DNA of 64,000 bases from Pseudomonas libanensis (GTDB lineage Bacteria; Pseudomonadota; Gammaproteobacteria; Pseudomonadales; Pseudomonadaceae). The translations under genes and the position numbers were made by a program. Under the pieces are notes generated by a model. It was given only the letters and a program-made list of their open reading frames with translations, was not told the origin of the DNA and did no database searches. Below, one piece after another: positions 33,236-42,648 of the stretch. The DNA is taken from contig NZ_JYLH01000013.1 in NCBI RefSeq assembly GCF_001439685.1, positions 62,001 to 126,000 on the forward strand. Reading direction: 5' to 3'. The first letter of the stretch is position 1; each line of letters starts with the position of its first letter.

Positions 33236-34688
33236 ACCACGACCTCCCATCCCGCGTGATCAGTGCAATCGAGCTCATCGGCCCCCAGGACCCTGCCGCA
33301 TACGGCTTGGGCGCATCGCCGGACTTCTTCCAGCCCGCGATCAACTGGTCGCACCACTTCCACGCGGCTTCGATTTCATCTTTGCGAACAAACAGGTTCT
33401 GATTGCCGCGCATTACTTCCAACAGCAAACGCTCGTAGGCATCGGGGATGCGTGCGCTGCGATAGGTGTCGGAAAAATTCAGTTGCAGTGGCCCGCTGCG
33501 CAGTTGCATGCCCTTGTCCAGGCCCTGCTCCTTGGTCATCACCCGTAAGGAAATGCCTTCGTCCGGCTGCAGGCGGATGATCAGCTTGTTGCTGATCTGC
33601 AAGCGCTGCTCGGGAGCGAAGATGTAGTGGGACGGTTCCTTGAAGTGGATGACGATCTGCGACAGCTTTTGCGGCATGCGCTTGCCGGTGCGCAGGTAGA
33701 ACGGCACCCCGGCCCAACGCCAGTTACGAATATCGGCACGCAGGGCGACAAAAGTCTCGGTGTCGCTCTGGGTGTTGGAATTGTCTTCTTCCAGGTATCC
33801 CGGCACGGCTTTGCCGGCACTGTAGCCGGCGATGTATTGGCCGCGCACCACCTGGGTGGTCAGGCCCTCGGGACTGATCGGCGCCAGGGCCTTGAGCACC
33901 TTGACCTTCTCGTCACGGATGCTGTCGGCGGACAGGTCGGCCGGCGGGTCCATGGCAATCAGGCAAAGCAGTTGCAACAAGTGGTTCTGGATCATGTCCC
34001 GCAGCTGGCCGGCCTTGTCGAAGTAACCCCAACGGCCTTCGATGCCGACCTGCTCGGCCACGGTAATTTCCACATGGGAGATGTAGTTCTGGTTCCACTG
34101 GGTTTCGAACAGGCTATTGGCAAAACGCAGGGCGATCAGGTTCTGGACGGTCTCTTTGCCCAGGTAGTGGTCGATGCGATAGGTGCGGTTTTCCGGGAAA
34201 AACTGCGCCACGGCGTCGTTGACCTTGCGCGAGGATTCCAGGTCCGAACCGATGGGCTTTTCCAGCACCACACGGGTGTTGTCCGCCAGGCCGACCTTGG
34301 CCAGGTTCTCGCAGATCGCGCCGTAAACCGCCGCCGGGGTGGCGAAATAGGCAATCAGGCGTTGTTCGCTGCCGACGTTCTCGGCCAGGGCGACGTAATC
34401 GTCAGCCTTCATGAAGTCGACATGCACATAGGCCAGGCGTGCGAGGAAGCGTGTGGTCACGGCTTCGTCGAGCTCCTTGCCGACGTACTTACGTAATTGT
34501 GTTTCGATATGGGCCAAGTGTTGCTGCTCGCTACCGGCTTCACGGGCCAGGGCGAGGATGCGCGTGTCGTCGTGCAGCAACCCGGCGCCATCGAGTTGAT
34601 AGAGAGCAGGAAATAACTTGCGCAGCGCCAGATCACCCAAGGCGCCAAACAGGGCAAAGGTGCAGGGTTCTACGGTTATCGAAGGCAT
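33222..34688 (-). CDS. zwf: Glucose-6-phosphate 1-dehydrogenase
   Basis: The 488-residue protein opens with FALFGALGDLALRKLFPALY (residues 8-27, NADP-binding GxxGDLA). The catalytic region RIDHYLGKETVQNL (about 172-185) has the active-site His-Tyr-Leu-Gly-Lys motif. GVPFYLRTGKRM is near residue 315. It oxidises glucose-6-phosphate, feeding the Entner-Doudoroff and pentose-phosphate routes. It starts the zwf-pgl-eda operon, divergent from hexR, with a HexR-type box in between. An AAAAGAACAAACA stretch just before the ATG fits an Hfq/Crc site. Confidence 0.96.
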   Translation of the reverse strand: MPSITVEPCTFALFGALGDLALRKLFPALYQLDGAGLLHDDTRILALAREAGSEQQHLAHIETQLRKYVGKELDEAVTTRFLARLAYVHVDFMKADDYVALAENVGSEQRLIAYFATPAAVYGAICENLAKVGLADNTRVVLEKPIGSDLESSRKVNDAVAQFFPENRTYRIDHYLGKETVQNLIALRFANSLFETQWNQNYISHVEITVAEQVGIEGRWGYFDKAGQLRDMIQNHLLQLLCLIAMDPPADLSADSIRDEKVKVLKALAPISPEGLTTQVVRGQYIAGYSAGKAVPGYLEEDNSNTQSDTETFVALRADIRNWRWAGVPFYLRTGKRMPQKLSQIVIHFKEPSHYIFAPEQRLQISNKLIIRLQPDEGISLRVMTKEQGLDKGMQLRSGPLQLNFSDTYRSARIPDAYERLLLEVMRGNQNLFVRKDEIEAAWKWCDQLIAGWKKSGDAPKPYAAGSWGPMSSIALITRDGRSWYGDI

Positions 34689-34690
34689 GA

Positions 34691-34703
34691 TGTTTGTTCT
34701 TTT
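34691..34703 (-). promoter_or_regulatory. Hfq/Crc-type A-rich motif before zwf
   Basis: Minus-strand AAAAGAACAAACA ends two bases before the zwf ATG and contains AAGAACAA, a match to AAnAAnAA. Confidence 0.55.
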
Positions 34704-34753
34704 ATCAAGTTAAGCTACAAATACCTTTTTTCAAGGCATCACTCAAGGAAAAA

Positions 34754-34769
34754 TGTAGTAATAACCACA
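34754..34769. promoter_or_regulatory. HexR box between zwf and hexR
   Basis: TGTAGTAATAACCACA is a near-palindrome (one arm TGTAGT, the other ACCACA) 65 bp upstream of zwf. It resembles the reported HexR operator form TGTAGT-nnn-ACTACA with a changed base and spacing. HexR here would repress zwf until KDPG binds. Confidence 0.65.
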
Positions 34770-34898
34770 ACATTTTGCCGAAATACGCATTCCGAGTGGT
34801 GGTGTTCAGCTACCCTCAGTAGGATAGGCCACCGCAAAGCGCCACTCATCGATTGGTCACTGCCCCTTATTTGCATCGTCGCCCGAAGGAAAGACTGA

Positions 34899-35768
34899 AT
34901 GGACCGCGTGCGAAATCTTCTGGAACAGATCCGGAACCGCCTCGAAGAATTGAACAAGGCCGAGCGCAAAGTCGCTGAAGTCATCCTGCTCAACCCGCAG
35001 CAGGCCACACGCTTCTCGATCGCCGCCCTCGCCCAGGCCGCCTCGGTCAGTGAACCGACGGTCAATCGCTTCTGCCGTTCGTTCGGTGTCAGCGGTTACC
35101 CTGAACTTAAATTGCAGCTGGCGCAAAGCCTGGCCAGCGGCGCTGCGTATGTCAGCCGGGCCGTGGAGGCTGATGATAACCCCGAAGCCTACACCCAGAA
35201 GATCTTTGGCAGCGCCATTGCGTCCCTGGACAGCGCCTGCCAGGCCCTGGACCCGGCCCTGATCAGCAAGGCGGTGGACTTGTTGATCCAGGCGCGGCAG
35301 ATCCACTTCTTCGGCCTCGGGGCCTCGGCGCCGGTGGCGATGGATGCGCTGCACAAGTTTTTCCGTTTCAACCTGGCGGTGACCGCTCATGCGGATGTGC
35401 TGATGCAGCGCATGATCGCTTCGGTGGCCCACACCGGCGAGTTGTTCGTGATCATTTCCTACACCGGACGTACCCGTGAGCTGGTGGAAGTAGCGCGTAT
35501 TGCCCGGGAAAACGGTGCTTCAGTACTGGGCGTGACCGCCGAGAACTCACCGCTGGCCAAGGCCAGCACGGTAAGCCTGAACATTCCGCTGCCGGAAGAC
35601 ACCGACATCTATATGCCGATGACGTCACGCATCATCCAGCTGACGGTGCTGGATGTGCTGGCAACCGGCATGACCCTGCGCCGCGGGGTGGATTTCCAGC
35701 CGCATTTGCGCAAGATCAAGGAGAGCTTGAACGACAGCCGGTATCCGGTGGGGGATGAGTTCAACTAG
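34899..35768 (+). CDS. hexR: HexR, RpiR-family regulator of glucose metabolism
   Basis: The 289-residue protein has an N-terminal RpiR helix-turn-helix (residues 1-78, FSIAALAQAASVSEPTVNRFCRSFGVSG) and a C-terminal SIS sugar-phosphate domain (about 120-255, FFGLGASAPVAMDALHKFFR and IISYTGRTRELVEVA). AAGGAAAG lies six bases before the ATG. In Pseudomonas HexR represses zwf-pgl-eda, edd and gap and is released by KDPG. The divergent zwf operon and the box in the shared 210-bp region agree. Confidence 0.95.
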   Translation: MDRVRNLLEQIRNRLEELNKAERKVAEVILLNPQQATRFSIAALAQAASVSEPTVNRFCRSFGVSGYPELKLQLAQSLASGAAYVSRAVEADDNPEAYTQKIFGSAIASLDSACQALDPALISKAVDLLIQARQIHFFGLGASAPVAMDALHKFFRFNLAVTAHADVLMQRMIASVAHTGELFVIISYTGRTRELVEVARIARENGASVLGVTAENSPLAKASTVSLNIPLPEDTDIYMPMTSRIIQLTVLDVLATGMTLRRGVDFQPHLRKIKESLNDSRYPVGDEFN

Positions 35769-35796
35769 CAGGAATCTTTGCCAGCAGTACCGGCCC

Positions 35797-35863
35797 TATC
35801 GCAGGCAAGCCAGCTCCCACAGGGGAATGCATTCCAAATGTGGGAGCTGGCTTGCCTGCGATA
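35797..35863. repeat. REP pair (inverted) after hexR
   Basis: TATCGCAGGCAAGCCAGCTC at the left is mirrored by GAGCTGGCTTGCCTGCGATA at the right, with a spacer of about 18 bases after the full arms. The arms are exact over 25 bases. It separates convergent hexR and the mutarotase gene. Confidence 0.9.
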
Positions 35864-35881
35864 GAGCCATCGGCCACACCG

Positions 35882-36727
35882 CTAAGCTCCAGCCCTGGCC
35901 TGCAAACTCAAATGGGCCCTCTCCCCCGGCGCCAGGCTGGCCCCGGCCATCGCCGATTCCACGCACACAAACCCCGACGCCTCGTTAAAGCTCACACCCA
36001 ACAACGGCCGGCTACCCGGATGCCACACCACCGTGTCGGCGCTGTCGCCAGTGTCGATGCACAGCTCACGCTGCCAGGCGCGGTCCTTGAGCTGCAATTC
36101 GCCCTCATGCTGGAACACCCGCTGGCAACCGCCATCGACCCTTAGTTCGCCTTCCTGCTGGCAAACCTGGCGATTGAGCTGGTCGTAGCCCTGCGCTCCC
36201 TCAAGCCCAGACAGCGCTACCTCATCAACGTGACCAATACGCCAGTAAGCGTGCAACGCATGGCTCAACTGGCACGGCAGTTCATCCTGATGCTCGGTGC
36301 TCAGGCGCAGGTCCAGGGTTTCGCCCAAGTGCGCATGCAAATCCACCTGCCAGTCACACAGCTGCAATTGCCAGTGCAGGCGCACGCCGTCGTCGTCGGT
36401 GCTGCTGTCGAGCAGCTTCCAGTCGATCAAGCGTGCCCAACCATGGGAAGGCCAGGCGTTTTCGCTGGGATGGCGGCCATACCAGGGCCAGCATACCGGC
36501 ACGCCACCACGAATGGCGCCGACTTGCGGCCATTTGGCGGCGCACCACAGCCAGGGTTTCTGGCCCGTGGGCTGAAAGTGCAGCAATTGCGCGCCCTGGC
36601 GACTGAACACTGCCTGGCACAGGGGATGGTCGATCACCAACACGTCGCGCATCTGAAAGCGCTCCCAGGCGAACACCGGACGTTCGCGCAGGGATTTGAA
36701 AAAGCGTTGCAGCGGTTGCTCATGCAT
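35882..36727 (-). CDS. D-hexose-6-phosphate mutarotase (YeaD-like aldose 1-epimerase)
   Basis: The 281-residue protein has the galactose-mutarotase fold marks GGVPVCWPWYGRHP (about residues 74-87), SHGWARLIDWKLLD (about 93-106), SHALHAYWRIGHVDEVALSG (about 154-173) and VVWHPG. These match YeaD-type hexose-6-phosphate mutarotases, which speed anomer exchange of glucose-6-phosphate. It is 98 bp downstream of oprB on the same strand and shares the glucose-uptake context. Confidence 0.85.
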   Translation of the reverse strand: MHEQPLQRFFKSLRERPVFAWERFQMRDVLVIDHPLCQAVFSRQGAQLLHFQPTGQKPWLWCAAKWPQVGAIRGGVPVCWPWYGRHPSENAWPSHGWARLIDWKLLDSSTDDDGVRLHWQLQLCDWQVDLHAHLGETLDLRLSTEHQDELPCQLSHALHAYWRIGHVDEVALSGLEGAQGYDQLNRQVCQQEGELRVDGGCQRVFQHEGELQLKDRAWQRELCIDTGDSADTVVWHPGSRPLLGVSFNEASGFVCVESAMAGASLAPGERAHLSLQARAGA

Positions 36728-36762
36728 GTGCCCAGGTCCCGAATATCACAGTGCAACCCAAA

Positions 36763-36790
36763 AAAAAGCGGATAGCCATGGCTACCCGCA
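36763..36790 (-). terminator. Rho-independent terminator of oprB
   Basis: On the minus strand GCGGGTAGCC-AT-GGCTATCCGC is followed by eight T, 36 bp after the oprB stop and before the mutarotase gene. Some read-through into the latter may occur. Confidence 0.85.
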
Positions 36791-36825
36791 AATGCGCACA
36801 GAGAGAGGAGCTTATCGCAACAGCG

Positions 36826-38172
36826 TTAGAACGTAGACTGAATTTTCAGGCCAGCGACCAAGGCGTTGTCGACTTTATCCACGCCGCCAGGCTGGACAAC
36901 GTATTGCAGGTTGGGACGCACGGTCAGCCAGTTGGTGACGTGGAAACCGTAGTTGAGTTCGACGTTGTACTCGGTCTCACGAATGGGCGTGTACAGCGGA
37001 TTGTCATAGTCGCTCACACCATTGGCGGCGTTGAGCAGCTGAGAGTTCTTCTTCACGTCATCGTTGACATGCAGGCGAGCGACGCCAATGCCGACATCAT
37101 CTTTTGGACGCGCGTCGAATGGGCCCTTGTACACCAGCATCAACGACTGGTAGTTGTCGACCAGGTTGGTTTCCTTGTCATGGAAGGTCGCGTTGGCAGC
37201 GATGTTCAAGCCACGGGAAGCGTCACCGTTATGCGTGGTCAGTTGCTGTTGCGCAACGAACCAGTAACCTTTCTTGCTGCTACGGGTACGGAAGTCTGCG
37301 CCAGAAAGGACAGCATCGCCGCCGTTGACGTCTTCACGGACATCCGGGGCATCGGCGGCGCTCTTGTAGAAGCCCACACGGTATTCGCCCGGCAGGTTAT
37401 TAACCTTCGGCGACCAGACCAATTCCACCGGAATCACAGTACCCTTGGTACCGCTACCGCTGAGTTTGAAGCCGTTGCCGTGCTCCAGTTGCGATGGGTT
37501 CTGGTTGTAGGCGCCGATTTGCGCATACAGCTCAGGCGTGATGTTGTATTTCACACGGATCGCGGCCTGGGCCACCGGCCAGTTGTACCAGGTGTTGACG
37601 TAGTTACCCACCTGGGAGCCACAGAACGACAGGTTCTGGAAGTCGCACGGGAAGGTGTTGAAGTCTTCGCCTTCACCGAAGTAACCGAGTTTCACGTCCA
37701 GCTTGTTGTCGAACATCTGGTGCTGAATCCAGAACTGGGTCAGACGTACCATGTGACCACGACCGTAGACTTCCTGGGACGAGCTCAAGGTGCCGGCACG
37801 CGGGTCACCAATACGGTCATTGGAGATGTTCTGGCCATTACGATTGGTCAACTGGATTTTGGCCTGGGTGTTATCCCAGCCCCAGAGTTTTTGCAGGTCC
37901 AGTGCCACGCCCAGACCGAACTGGTCAGAGTAGCGACCAGTCTTGTCGTCGTTGTAGCCGCCGTGGGCGTTGTAGCCCATTTCCCCAACGTAGTCGGCCT
38001 TGATGTCGATACCTTGCTCGATCAGCTTGGTACGCTCACCACCCCAATCGCCGGTCATCCACTTGGAATCGGCGCTGAACGCATCGGCCGCCATCGCATT
38101 GGCGGACAATACAAGGGCTGCTGCTGCTGACAGTTGGCAGATCAGCCGAGTGTTGTTGTGTTGCTTTTTCAT
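36826..38172 (-). CDS. oprB: Carbohydrate-selective outer-membrane porin OprB
   Basis: The 448-residue precursor begins with a signal peptide of about 28 residues (MKKQHNNTRLICQLSAAAAL, cut after ANAMA). The mature part starts with DAFSADSKWMTGDWGGERTK, the OprB WMTGDWGG hallmark, continues as a 16-stranded beta barrel and ends in a final Phe (KIQSTF) for Bam recognition. It lets glucose and related sugars cross the outer membrane. It lies 86 bp after gtsD on the same strand. AATAACAATAAAG before its ribosome site fits Hfq/Crc control. Confidence 0.95.
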   Translation of the reverse strand: MKKQHNNTRLICQLSAAAALVLSANAMAADAFSADSKWMTGDWGGERTKLIEQGIDIKADYVGEMGYNAHGGYNDDKTGRYSDQFGLGVALDLQKLWGWDNTQAKIQLTNRNGQNISNDRIGDPRAGTLSSSQEVYGRGHMVRLTQFWIQHQMFDNKLDVKLGYFGEGEDFNTFPCDFQNLSFCGSQVGNYVNTWYNWPVAQAAIRVKYNITPELYAQIGAYNQNPSQLEHGNGFKLSGSGTKGTVIPVELVWSPKVNNLPGEYRVGFYKSAADAPDVREDVNGGDAVLSGADFRTRSSKKGYWFVAQQQLTTHNGDASRGLNIAANATFHDKETNLVDNYQSLMLVYKGPFDARPKDDVGIGVARLHVNDDVKKNSQLLNAANGVSDYDNPLYTPIRETEYNVELNYGFHVTNWLTVRPNLQYVVQPGGVDKVDNALVAGLKIQSTF

Positions 38173-38186
38173 CCCTACATCCTCGT

Positions 38187-38200
38187 CTTTATTGTTATTA
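38187..38200 (-). promoter_or_regulatory. Hfq/Crc-type A-rich motif before oprB
   Basis: Minus-strand TAATAACAATAAAG lies about 14-27 bases before the oprB ATG and contains AATAACAA, a match to AAnAAnAA. Confidence 0.65.
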
Positions 38201-38257
38201 AACTGTTTTTATCTAACGCGGGTTACATTTTTTAACTAAAACAACTGCTTATCTGCT

Positions 38258-39418
38258 TCAGCGACCCTTGAATTGGGTCACGTTGTCGGCATGCCCCTGT
38301 GCCGGCAGCGAAGCAGCGGTACCCAGTCGCTCACCGGTCTTTGCGTCAAACAGCAACACCTTGGCCGGGTCGAATTGCAGGGTCAGGGTCTCGCCTACCT
38401 GCGGCGCCACGTCTGGCGCCAGGCGGCAGCAGACCTTGGTGTCGTTGAGCTGCACAAATACCAGGGTGTCCGGGCCGGTTGGCTCGGTGACCTGGACTTC
38501 GGCACGAATGCTCGATGCGCTGTTGCCCTCGCCCGCCGCCAACATGATTTGCTCCGGGCGCAGGCCCAGGATCACATCGCGGTCCTCAAGGCCGGCGTCC
38601 GTCATGTTAAGCGCAAGCTCGCAACGGGCCTGGCCGCTGTCGAGCAGCGCCACCAGGCGGCCGTCCTTGCGTTGCAGGCGCAGGGGTACGAAGTTCATTG
38701 GCGGCGAACCGATAAAGCTCGCTACGAACTGGTTGGCCGGGTTGTTGTAGATCTCTTTCGGCGTGCCGAACTGCTGGATGATGCCATCCTTCATCACCGC
38801 CACTTTGTCGCCCAGGGTCATCGCTTCGATCTGATCGTGGGTGACATAGACGGTGGTGGTTTTCAGGCGCTGGTGCATCAGTTTCATTTCGGTGCGCATC
38901 TCGACGCGCAGCTTGGCGTCGAGGTTGGACAGTGGTTCGTCGAACAGGTAGATCTTCGGCCGACGCGCCAGGGCACGGCCCATGGCCACACGCTGTTGCT
39001 GGCCGCCGGACAACTGGCCGGGCTTGCGGTTGAGCAGGTGTTCGATCTGCAGCAACTTGGCTACCCGTGCTACTTCGGTATCGATATCGGCCTGGGGCAT
39101 CTTGCGGATCTTCAGGCCGAACTCGATGTTCTCGCGCACGCTCATGGTCGGGTACAACGCGTAGGACTGGAACACCATGGCGATGTCACGGTCCTTGGGG
39201 CTCATGCCGCTGACGTCCTGGTCGCCGATCATGATTGCGCCGCCGCTGATGGTCTCAAGGCCGGCGATGCAGTTCATCAGCGTGGATTTGCCACAGCCCG
39301 ACGGGCCGACCAGGATCAGGAACTCGCCTTCCTTGATCGACAGCTCGATGTTCTTCAAGGTGTCGGGCAGGCCGGCGCCATAGGTCTTGTTTACATTGCG
39401 AAGTTCAAGCGTAGCCAT
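38258..39418 (-). CDS. gtsD: Glucose ABC transporter ATP-binding subunit
   Basis: The 386-residue MalK/UgpC-type ATPase has Walker A GPSGCGKST (about residues 38-46), the signature LSGGQQQRVAMGRAL (about 134-148), Walker B IYLFDEPLSNLD (about 154-165), the switch His in YVTHDQ and a C-terminal TOBE/regulatory domain after 240. It powers sugar import through GtsB/GtsC. It follows gtsC by two bases. Confidence 0.93.
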   Translation of the reverse strand: MATLELRNVNKTYGAGLPDTLKNIELSIKEGEFLILVGPSGCGKSTLMNCIAGLETISGGAIMIGDQDVSGMSPKDRDIAMVFQSYALYPTMSVRENIEFGLKIRKMPQADIDTEVARVAKLLQIEHLLNRKPGQLSGGQQQRVAMGRALARRPKIYLFDEPLSNLDAKLRVEMRTEMKLMHQRLKTTTVYVTHDQIEAMTLGDKVAVMKDGIIQQFGTPKEIYNNPANQFVASFIGSPPMNFVPLRLQRKDGRLVALLDSGQARCELALNMTDAGLEDRDVILGLRPEQIMLAAGEGNSASSIRAEVQVTEPTGPDTLVFVQLNDTKVCCRLAPDVAPQVGETLTLQFDPAKVLLFDAKTGERLGTAASLPAQGHADNVTQFKGR

Positions 39419-39420
39419 GA

Positions 39421-40266
39421 TTACCCCTTGACCGCGCCGGCCGTAAGGCCGCGCACGAAATACTTGCCTGCGATCACATAGACCAGCAGGGTCGGCAGCC
39501 CGGCGATCATCGCCGCCGCCATATCCACGTTATATTCCTTGGCCCCGGTGCTGGTGTTGACCAGGTTGTTCAGCGCCACCGTAATGGGCTGGGAGTCGCC
39601 GCTGGAGAACACCACGCCGAACAGGAAGTCGTTCCATATCTGGGTGAACTGCCAGATCAGGCAGACCATGATGATCGGCGTCGACATCGGCAGGATGATC
39701 TGGCGGAAGATAGTGAAGAACCCCGCGCCATCCAGGCGTGCCGCCTTGATCAGCGCATCCGGAATGCTCACGTAGTAGTTACGGAAGAACAGCGTGGTGA
39801 ACGCCAGGCCATAGACCACGTGCACAAACACCAGGCCGGTGGTGGTGCTGGCCAGGCCCATCTTGCCGAGGGTGAACGATGCCGGCAGCAGCACGGTCTG
39901 GAATGGCAGGAAGCAGCCGAACAGCAACAGCCCGAAGAACAGCTGCGAACCCCGGAAACGCCAGAACGACAGCACATAACCGTTCAAGGCACCGATGGCG
40001 GTGGAAATCAGTACCGCTGGCACGGTGATCTTGATCGAGTTCCAGAAGTAGCCATCCACCGTGGCCCAGGCCTTGACCCAGCCGATGCCGCTGACCACGG
40101 TCGGCCAGCTCAGCAGGTTGCCGGTGCTGATGTCTTCCGGGGTCTTGAAGCTGGTGAGCAGCATCACCACCAGCGGTACCAGGTACAGCAGCACCGCCAG
40201 GATCAGCACCGCGTAGATCGCGATGCGGCTCAGGCTGATGGCAGGTTTGGCAACGAGACTAGTCAT
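39421..40266 (-). CDS. gtsC: Glucose ABC transporter permease GtsC
   Basis: The 281-residue protein has six membrane helices. The cytoplasmic EAA loop reads IPDALIKAARLDGAGFFTIFRQIILP (about residues 173-198), typical of MalG-type permeases. Its start overlaps the gtsB end by eight bases, and it is followed directly by gtsD, so translation is coupled across the operon. Confidence 0.92.
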   Translation of the reverse strand: MTSLVAKPAISLSRIAIYAVLILAVLLYLVPLVVMLLTSFKTPEDISTGNLLSWPTVVSGIGWVKAWATVDGYFWNSIKITVPAVLISTAIGALNGYVLSFWRFRGSQLFFGLLLFGCFLPFQTVLLPASFTLGKMGLASTTTGLVFVHVVYGLAFTTLFFRNYYVSIPDALIKAARLDGAGFFTIFRQIILPMSTPIIMVCLIWQFTQIWNDFLFGVVFSSGDSQPITVALNNLVNTSTGAKEYNVDMAAAMIAGLPTLLVYVIAGKYFVRGLTAGAVKG

Positions 40267-41167
40267 TACGCTTGGTCCTCAGCTCGGAATACAGGTACGG
40301 CACGATGATCGCGAGGATCGCACCGAGCATCAGGATCGCACTGGCCGAGCCCATGCCCATCTGGCCACGACTGAAGGTGAACGAGTACATGAACATCGCC
40401 GGCAGGTCGGACGAATAGCCAGGGCCACCGGCAGTCATGGCGGCCACCAGGTCAAAGCTCTTGATCGCAATGTGCGCCAGGATCATTACCGCACTGAAAA
40501 ACACCGGACGCAGGCTGGGCAGCACCACGCTCCAGTAGATGCGCGGCAGGCTGGCACCGTCGATCTGGGCGGCGCGGATGATCGACTGGTCGACGCCGCG
40601 CAGGCCGGCGAGGAACATCGCCATGATGAAACCGGAGGCTTGCCACACGGCGGCAATCACCAGGCAATAGACCACGCGGTCCGGGTCGATCAGCCAGTCG
40701 AGACGGAAGCCTTCCCAGCCCCAGTCACGCAGGAGTTTGTCCAGGCCCATGCCCGGGTTGAGCAGCCATTTCCAGGCGGTACCGGTGACGATCATCGAGA
40801 GCGCCATCGGGTACAGGTAAATGGTACGGATAAAACCTTCACGGCGGATTTTCTGGTCGAGGAAAATCGCCAGCGTCACCCCGATCACCAGGGTGATGCC
40901 AATGAACATGCCGCCGAATACGGCCAGGTTCTTGCTCGCGACCCACCAACGGTCGTTGTCGAACAACCGCTCATACTGCGCCAGGCCCGCCCATTTGTAG
41001 CTGGGCAGGAACGTCGAGGTGGTGAACGACAGCACGAACGTCCACAGGATGTAGCCATAAAAGCCCACCAACACGATGAACATGCTCGGCGCCAGCACCA
41101 GTTTGGGCAGCCAGCGTTGCAGTGCATCGAACGGCGAGGCCTTGCTGAACACAGCAACAGAACTCAT
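40259..41167 (-). CDS. gtsB: Glucose ABC transporter permease GtsB
   Basis: The 302-residue MalF-type permease has six to seven helices and the EAA loop LRGVDQSIIRAAQIDGASLPRIYWSVVLPSL (about residues 199-229). A polar N-terminus (MSSVAVFSKASPFDALQRWL) precedes the first helix. It lies 92 bp after gtsA and overlaps gtsC by eight bases. Confidence 0.92.
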   Translation of the reverse strand: MSSVAVFSKASPFDALQRWLPKLVLAPSMFIVLVGFYGYILWTFVLSFTTSTFLPSYKWAGLAQYERLFDNDRWWVASKNLAVFGGMFIGITLVIGVTLAIFLDQKIRREGFIRTIYLYPMALSMIVTGTAWKWLLNPGMGLDKLLRDWGWEGFRLDWLIDPDRVVYCLVIAAVWQASGFIMAMFLAGLRGVDQSIIRAAQIDGASLPRIYWSVVLPSLRPVFFSAVMILAHIAIKSFDLVAAMTAGGPGYSSDLPAMFMYSFTFSRGQMGMGSASAILMLGAILAIIVPYLYSELRTKRND

Positions 41168-41259
41168 GGGGAAATCCAGTACAGGGAAAAAGAACTACAG
41201 GAGCATGCCTTGTGAGGGGGCAGGGGGTTTCCCCTCACAAGGACCAGCAGTGCTAACTG

Positions 41260-42546
41260 TTACTTGGCCGACTTGATCGCCGCGCCAAGCTTCTTGGCGG
41301 TGTCGGCCGGGTCGGCTTTCGGGTCGTTGATGTAGTTGGTCACCACGTCAAAGAACGCACCTTGCACCGCCAGGGTAGTGGCCATGTTGTGCGCCATGCT
41401 TGGCTGCAGGCCACCGGTCTTGGCGTCGGTCAGGAAGTCCTTGGCGGCGGTCTGGGCGCAGGTGTCGAAACCGTAGGAATCCATTTTATTCAGCATGTCG
41501 TTACGCACAGGGATCGAGCCCTTGTTGATGCTGAACACTTTCTGGAAGTTCTCACCCAGCACGACTTTGGCGATGTCCTGCTGACCCGCGGCAGTGCCTT
41601 TGTCTTTCTGCTTGAACACCGCCAGGGAGTCGATGTTGTAGGTAAAGGCTTTGTCGGTGCCCGGGAAGGCTACGCACTCGTAATCCTTGCCGGCGACTTT
41701 CTTGGCCGCAGTCCACTCGGACTTGGCCCAGTCACCCATGATTTGCATGCCGGCCTTGCCGTTGATGACCTTGCCGGCCTCGAGGTTCCAGTCCTGGCCT
41801 TTGCCATCGACGTCCATGTAGGTCGCGACTTTTTTCAGTTCGGTGAGGGCCTTGACCATTTCCGGTCCGGTCAGTGCGCCGTTATCCAGGTCGACCAGGG
41901 CTTTCTTGTAGCCATCGGCACCCATCACCGACAGCACCACCGCTTCGAACACGGTGCTGTCCTGCCAAGGCTGGCCGCCGTGGGCGAGCGCAATGAAGCC
42001 CGCAGCCTTGAGCTTGTCGCCGGCTGCGTAGAATTCTTCAAGGGTGGTGGGGTTCTTGGCGATACCGGCTTTCTTGAAGACTTCCGGGTTGATCCACAGC
42101 CAGTTCACGCGGTGGATGTTGACCGGTACGGCAACGTAGTCACCGTCGTACTTGACGGTGTCGGAGACTTTCTTGTCGAGCAAAGAATCCCATTTTTCTG
42201 CTTTGGCGACGTCCTTGAGCACGTCGGTGTCGAGCAGGCCGGTGGACGCCCATTCCTGGATGTCGGGGCCCTTGATCTGGGCAACGCCTGGTGGGTTGCC
42301 GGCGACCGCACGGCTTTTCAGCACGGTCATGGCGGTGGCGCCACCGCCACCTGCTACGGCACCGTCTTTCCAGGTGAAGCCGTCTTTCTCAACTTGGGCC
42401 TTCAGCACATCCACAGCCGCTTTCTCACCGCCTGAGGTCCACCAATGCACCACTTCAACCGTACCTTTGGAGTCGGCGGCAAATGCACTGAGGGGAAACA
42501 ACGAGGCAATGGAAATAGCGACGGCGAGGCGATTAATCGCGTTCAT
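41260..42546 (-). CDS. gtsA: Glucose ABC transporter periplasmic binding protein GtsA
   Basis: The 428-residue precursor starts with a signal peptide (MNAINRLAVAISIASLFPLS, cut after AFA). The mature protein is a cluster-B solute-binding protein: VEVVHWWTSGGEKAAVDVLK at its start, IMGDWAKSEW about residue 240 and FPGTDKAFTYNIDSLAVF about 262. GtsA of Pseudomonas binds glucose. The leader holds a strong Crc-type motif, and an 18-bp palindrome lies about 100 bp upstream, inside the end of the isomerase gene. The gap is 104 bp, consistent with a separate promoter. Confidence 0.93.
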   Translation of the reverse strand: MNAINRLAVAISIASLFPLSAFAADSKGTVEVVHWWTSGGEKAAVDVLKAQVEKDGFTWKDGAVAGGGGATAMTVLKSRAVAGNPPGVAQIKGPDIQEWASTGLLDTDVLKDVAKAEKWDSLLDKKVSDTVKYDGDYVAVPVNIHRVNWLWINPEVFKKAGIAKNPTTLEEFYAAGDKLKAAGFIALAHGGQPWQDSTVFEAVVLSVMGADGYKKALVDLDNGALTGPEMVKALTELKKVATYMDVDGKGQDWNLEAGKVINGKAGMQIMGDWAKSEWTAAKKVAGKDYECVAFPGTDKAFTYNIDSLAVFKQKDKGTAAGQQDIAKVVLGENFQKVFSINKGSIPVRNDMLNKMDSYGFDTCAQTAAKDFLTDAKTGGLQPSMAHNMATTLAVQGAFFDVVTNYINDPKADPADTAKKLGAAIKSAK

Positions 42547-42553
42547 CTGAGTA

Positions 42554-42570
42554 CCTTTTCTTGTTGTTAT
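42554..42570 (-). promoter_or_regulatory. Hfq/Crc-type A-rich motif before gtsA
   Basis: Minus-strand ATAACAACAAGAAAAGG lies just before the gtsA start and overlaps its ribosome site. It contains AACAACAAGAA, an extended AAnAAnAA match. Confidence 0.75.
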
Positions 42571-42648
42571 GCATGCAAGTCTAGAGCTTGCGCTGCACGG
42601 AGTTTAAACATGGATTTCCAGGGTGCAGGTAACAAAGGGACGTACAAA

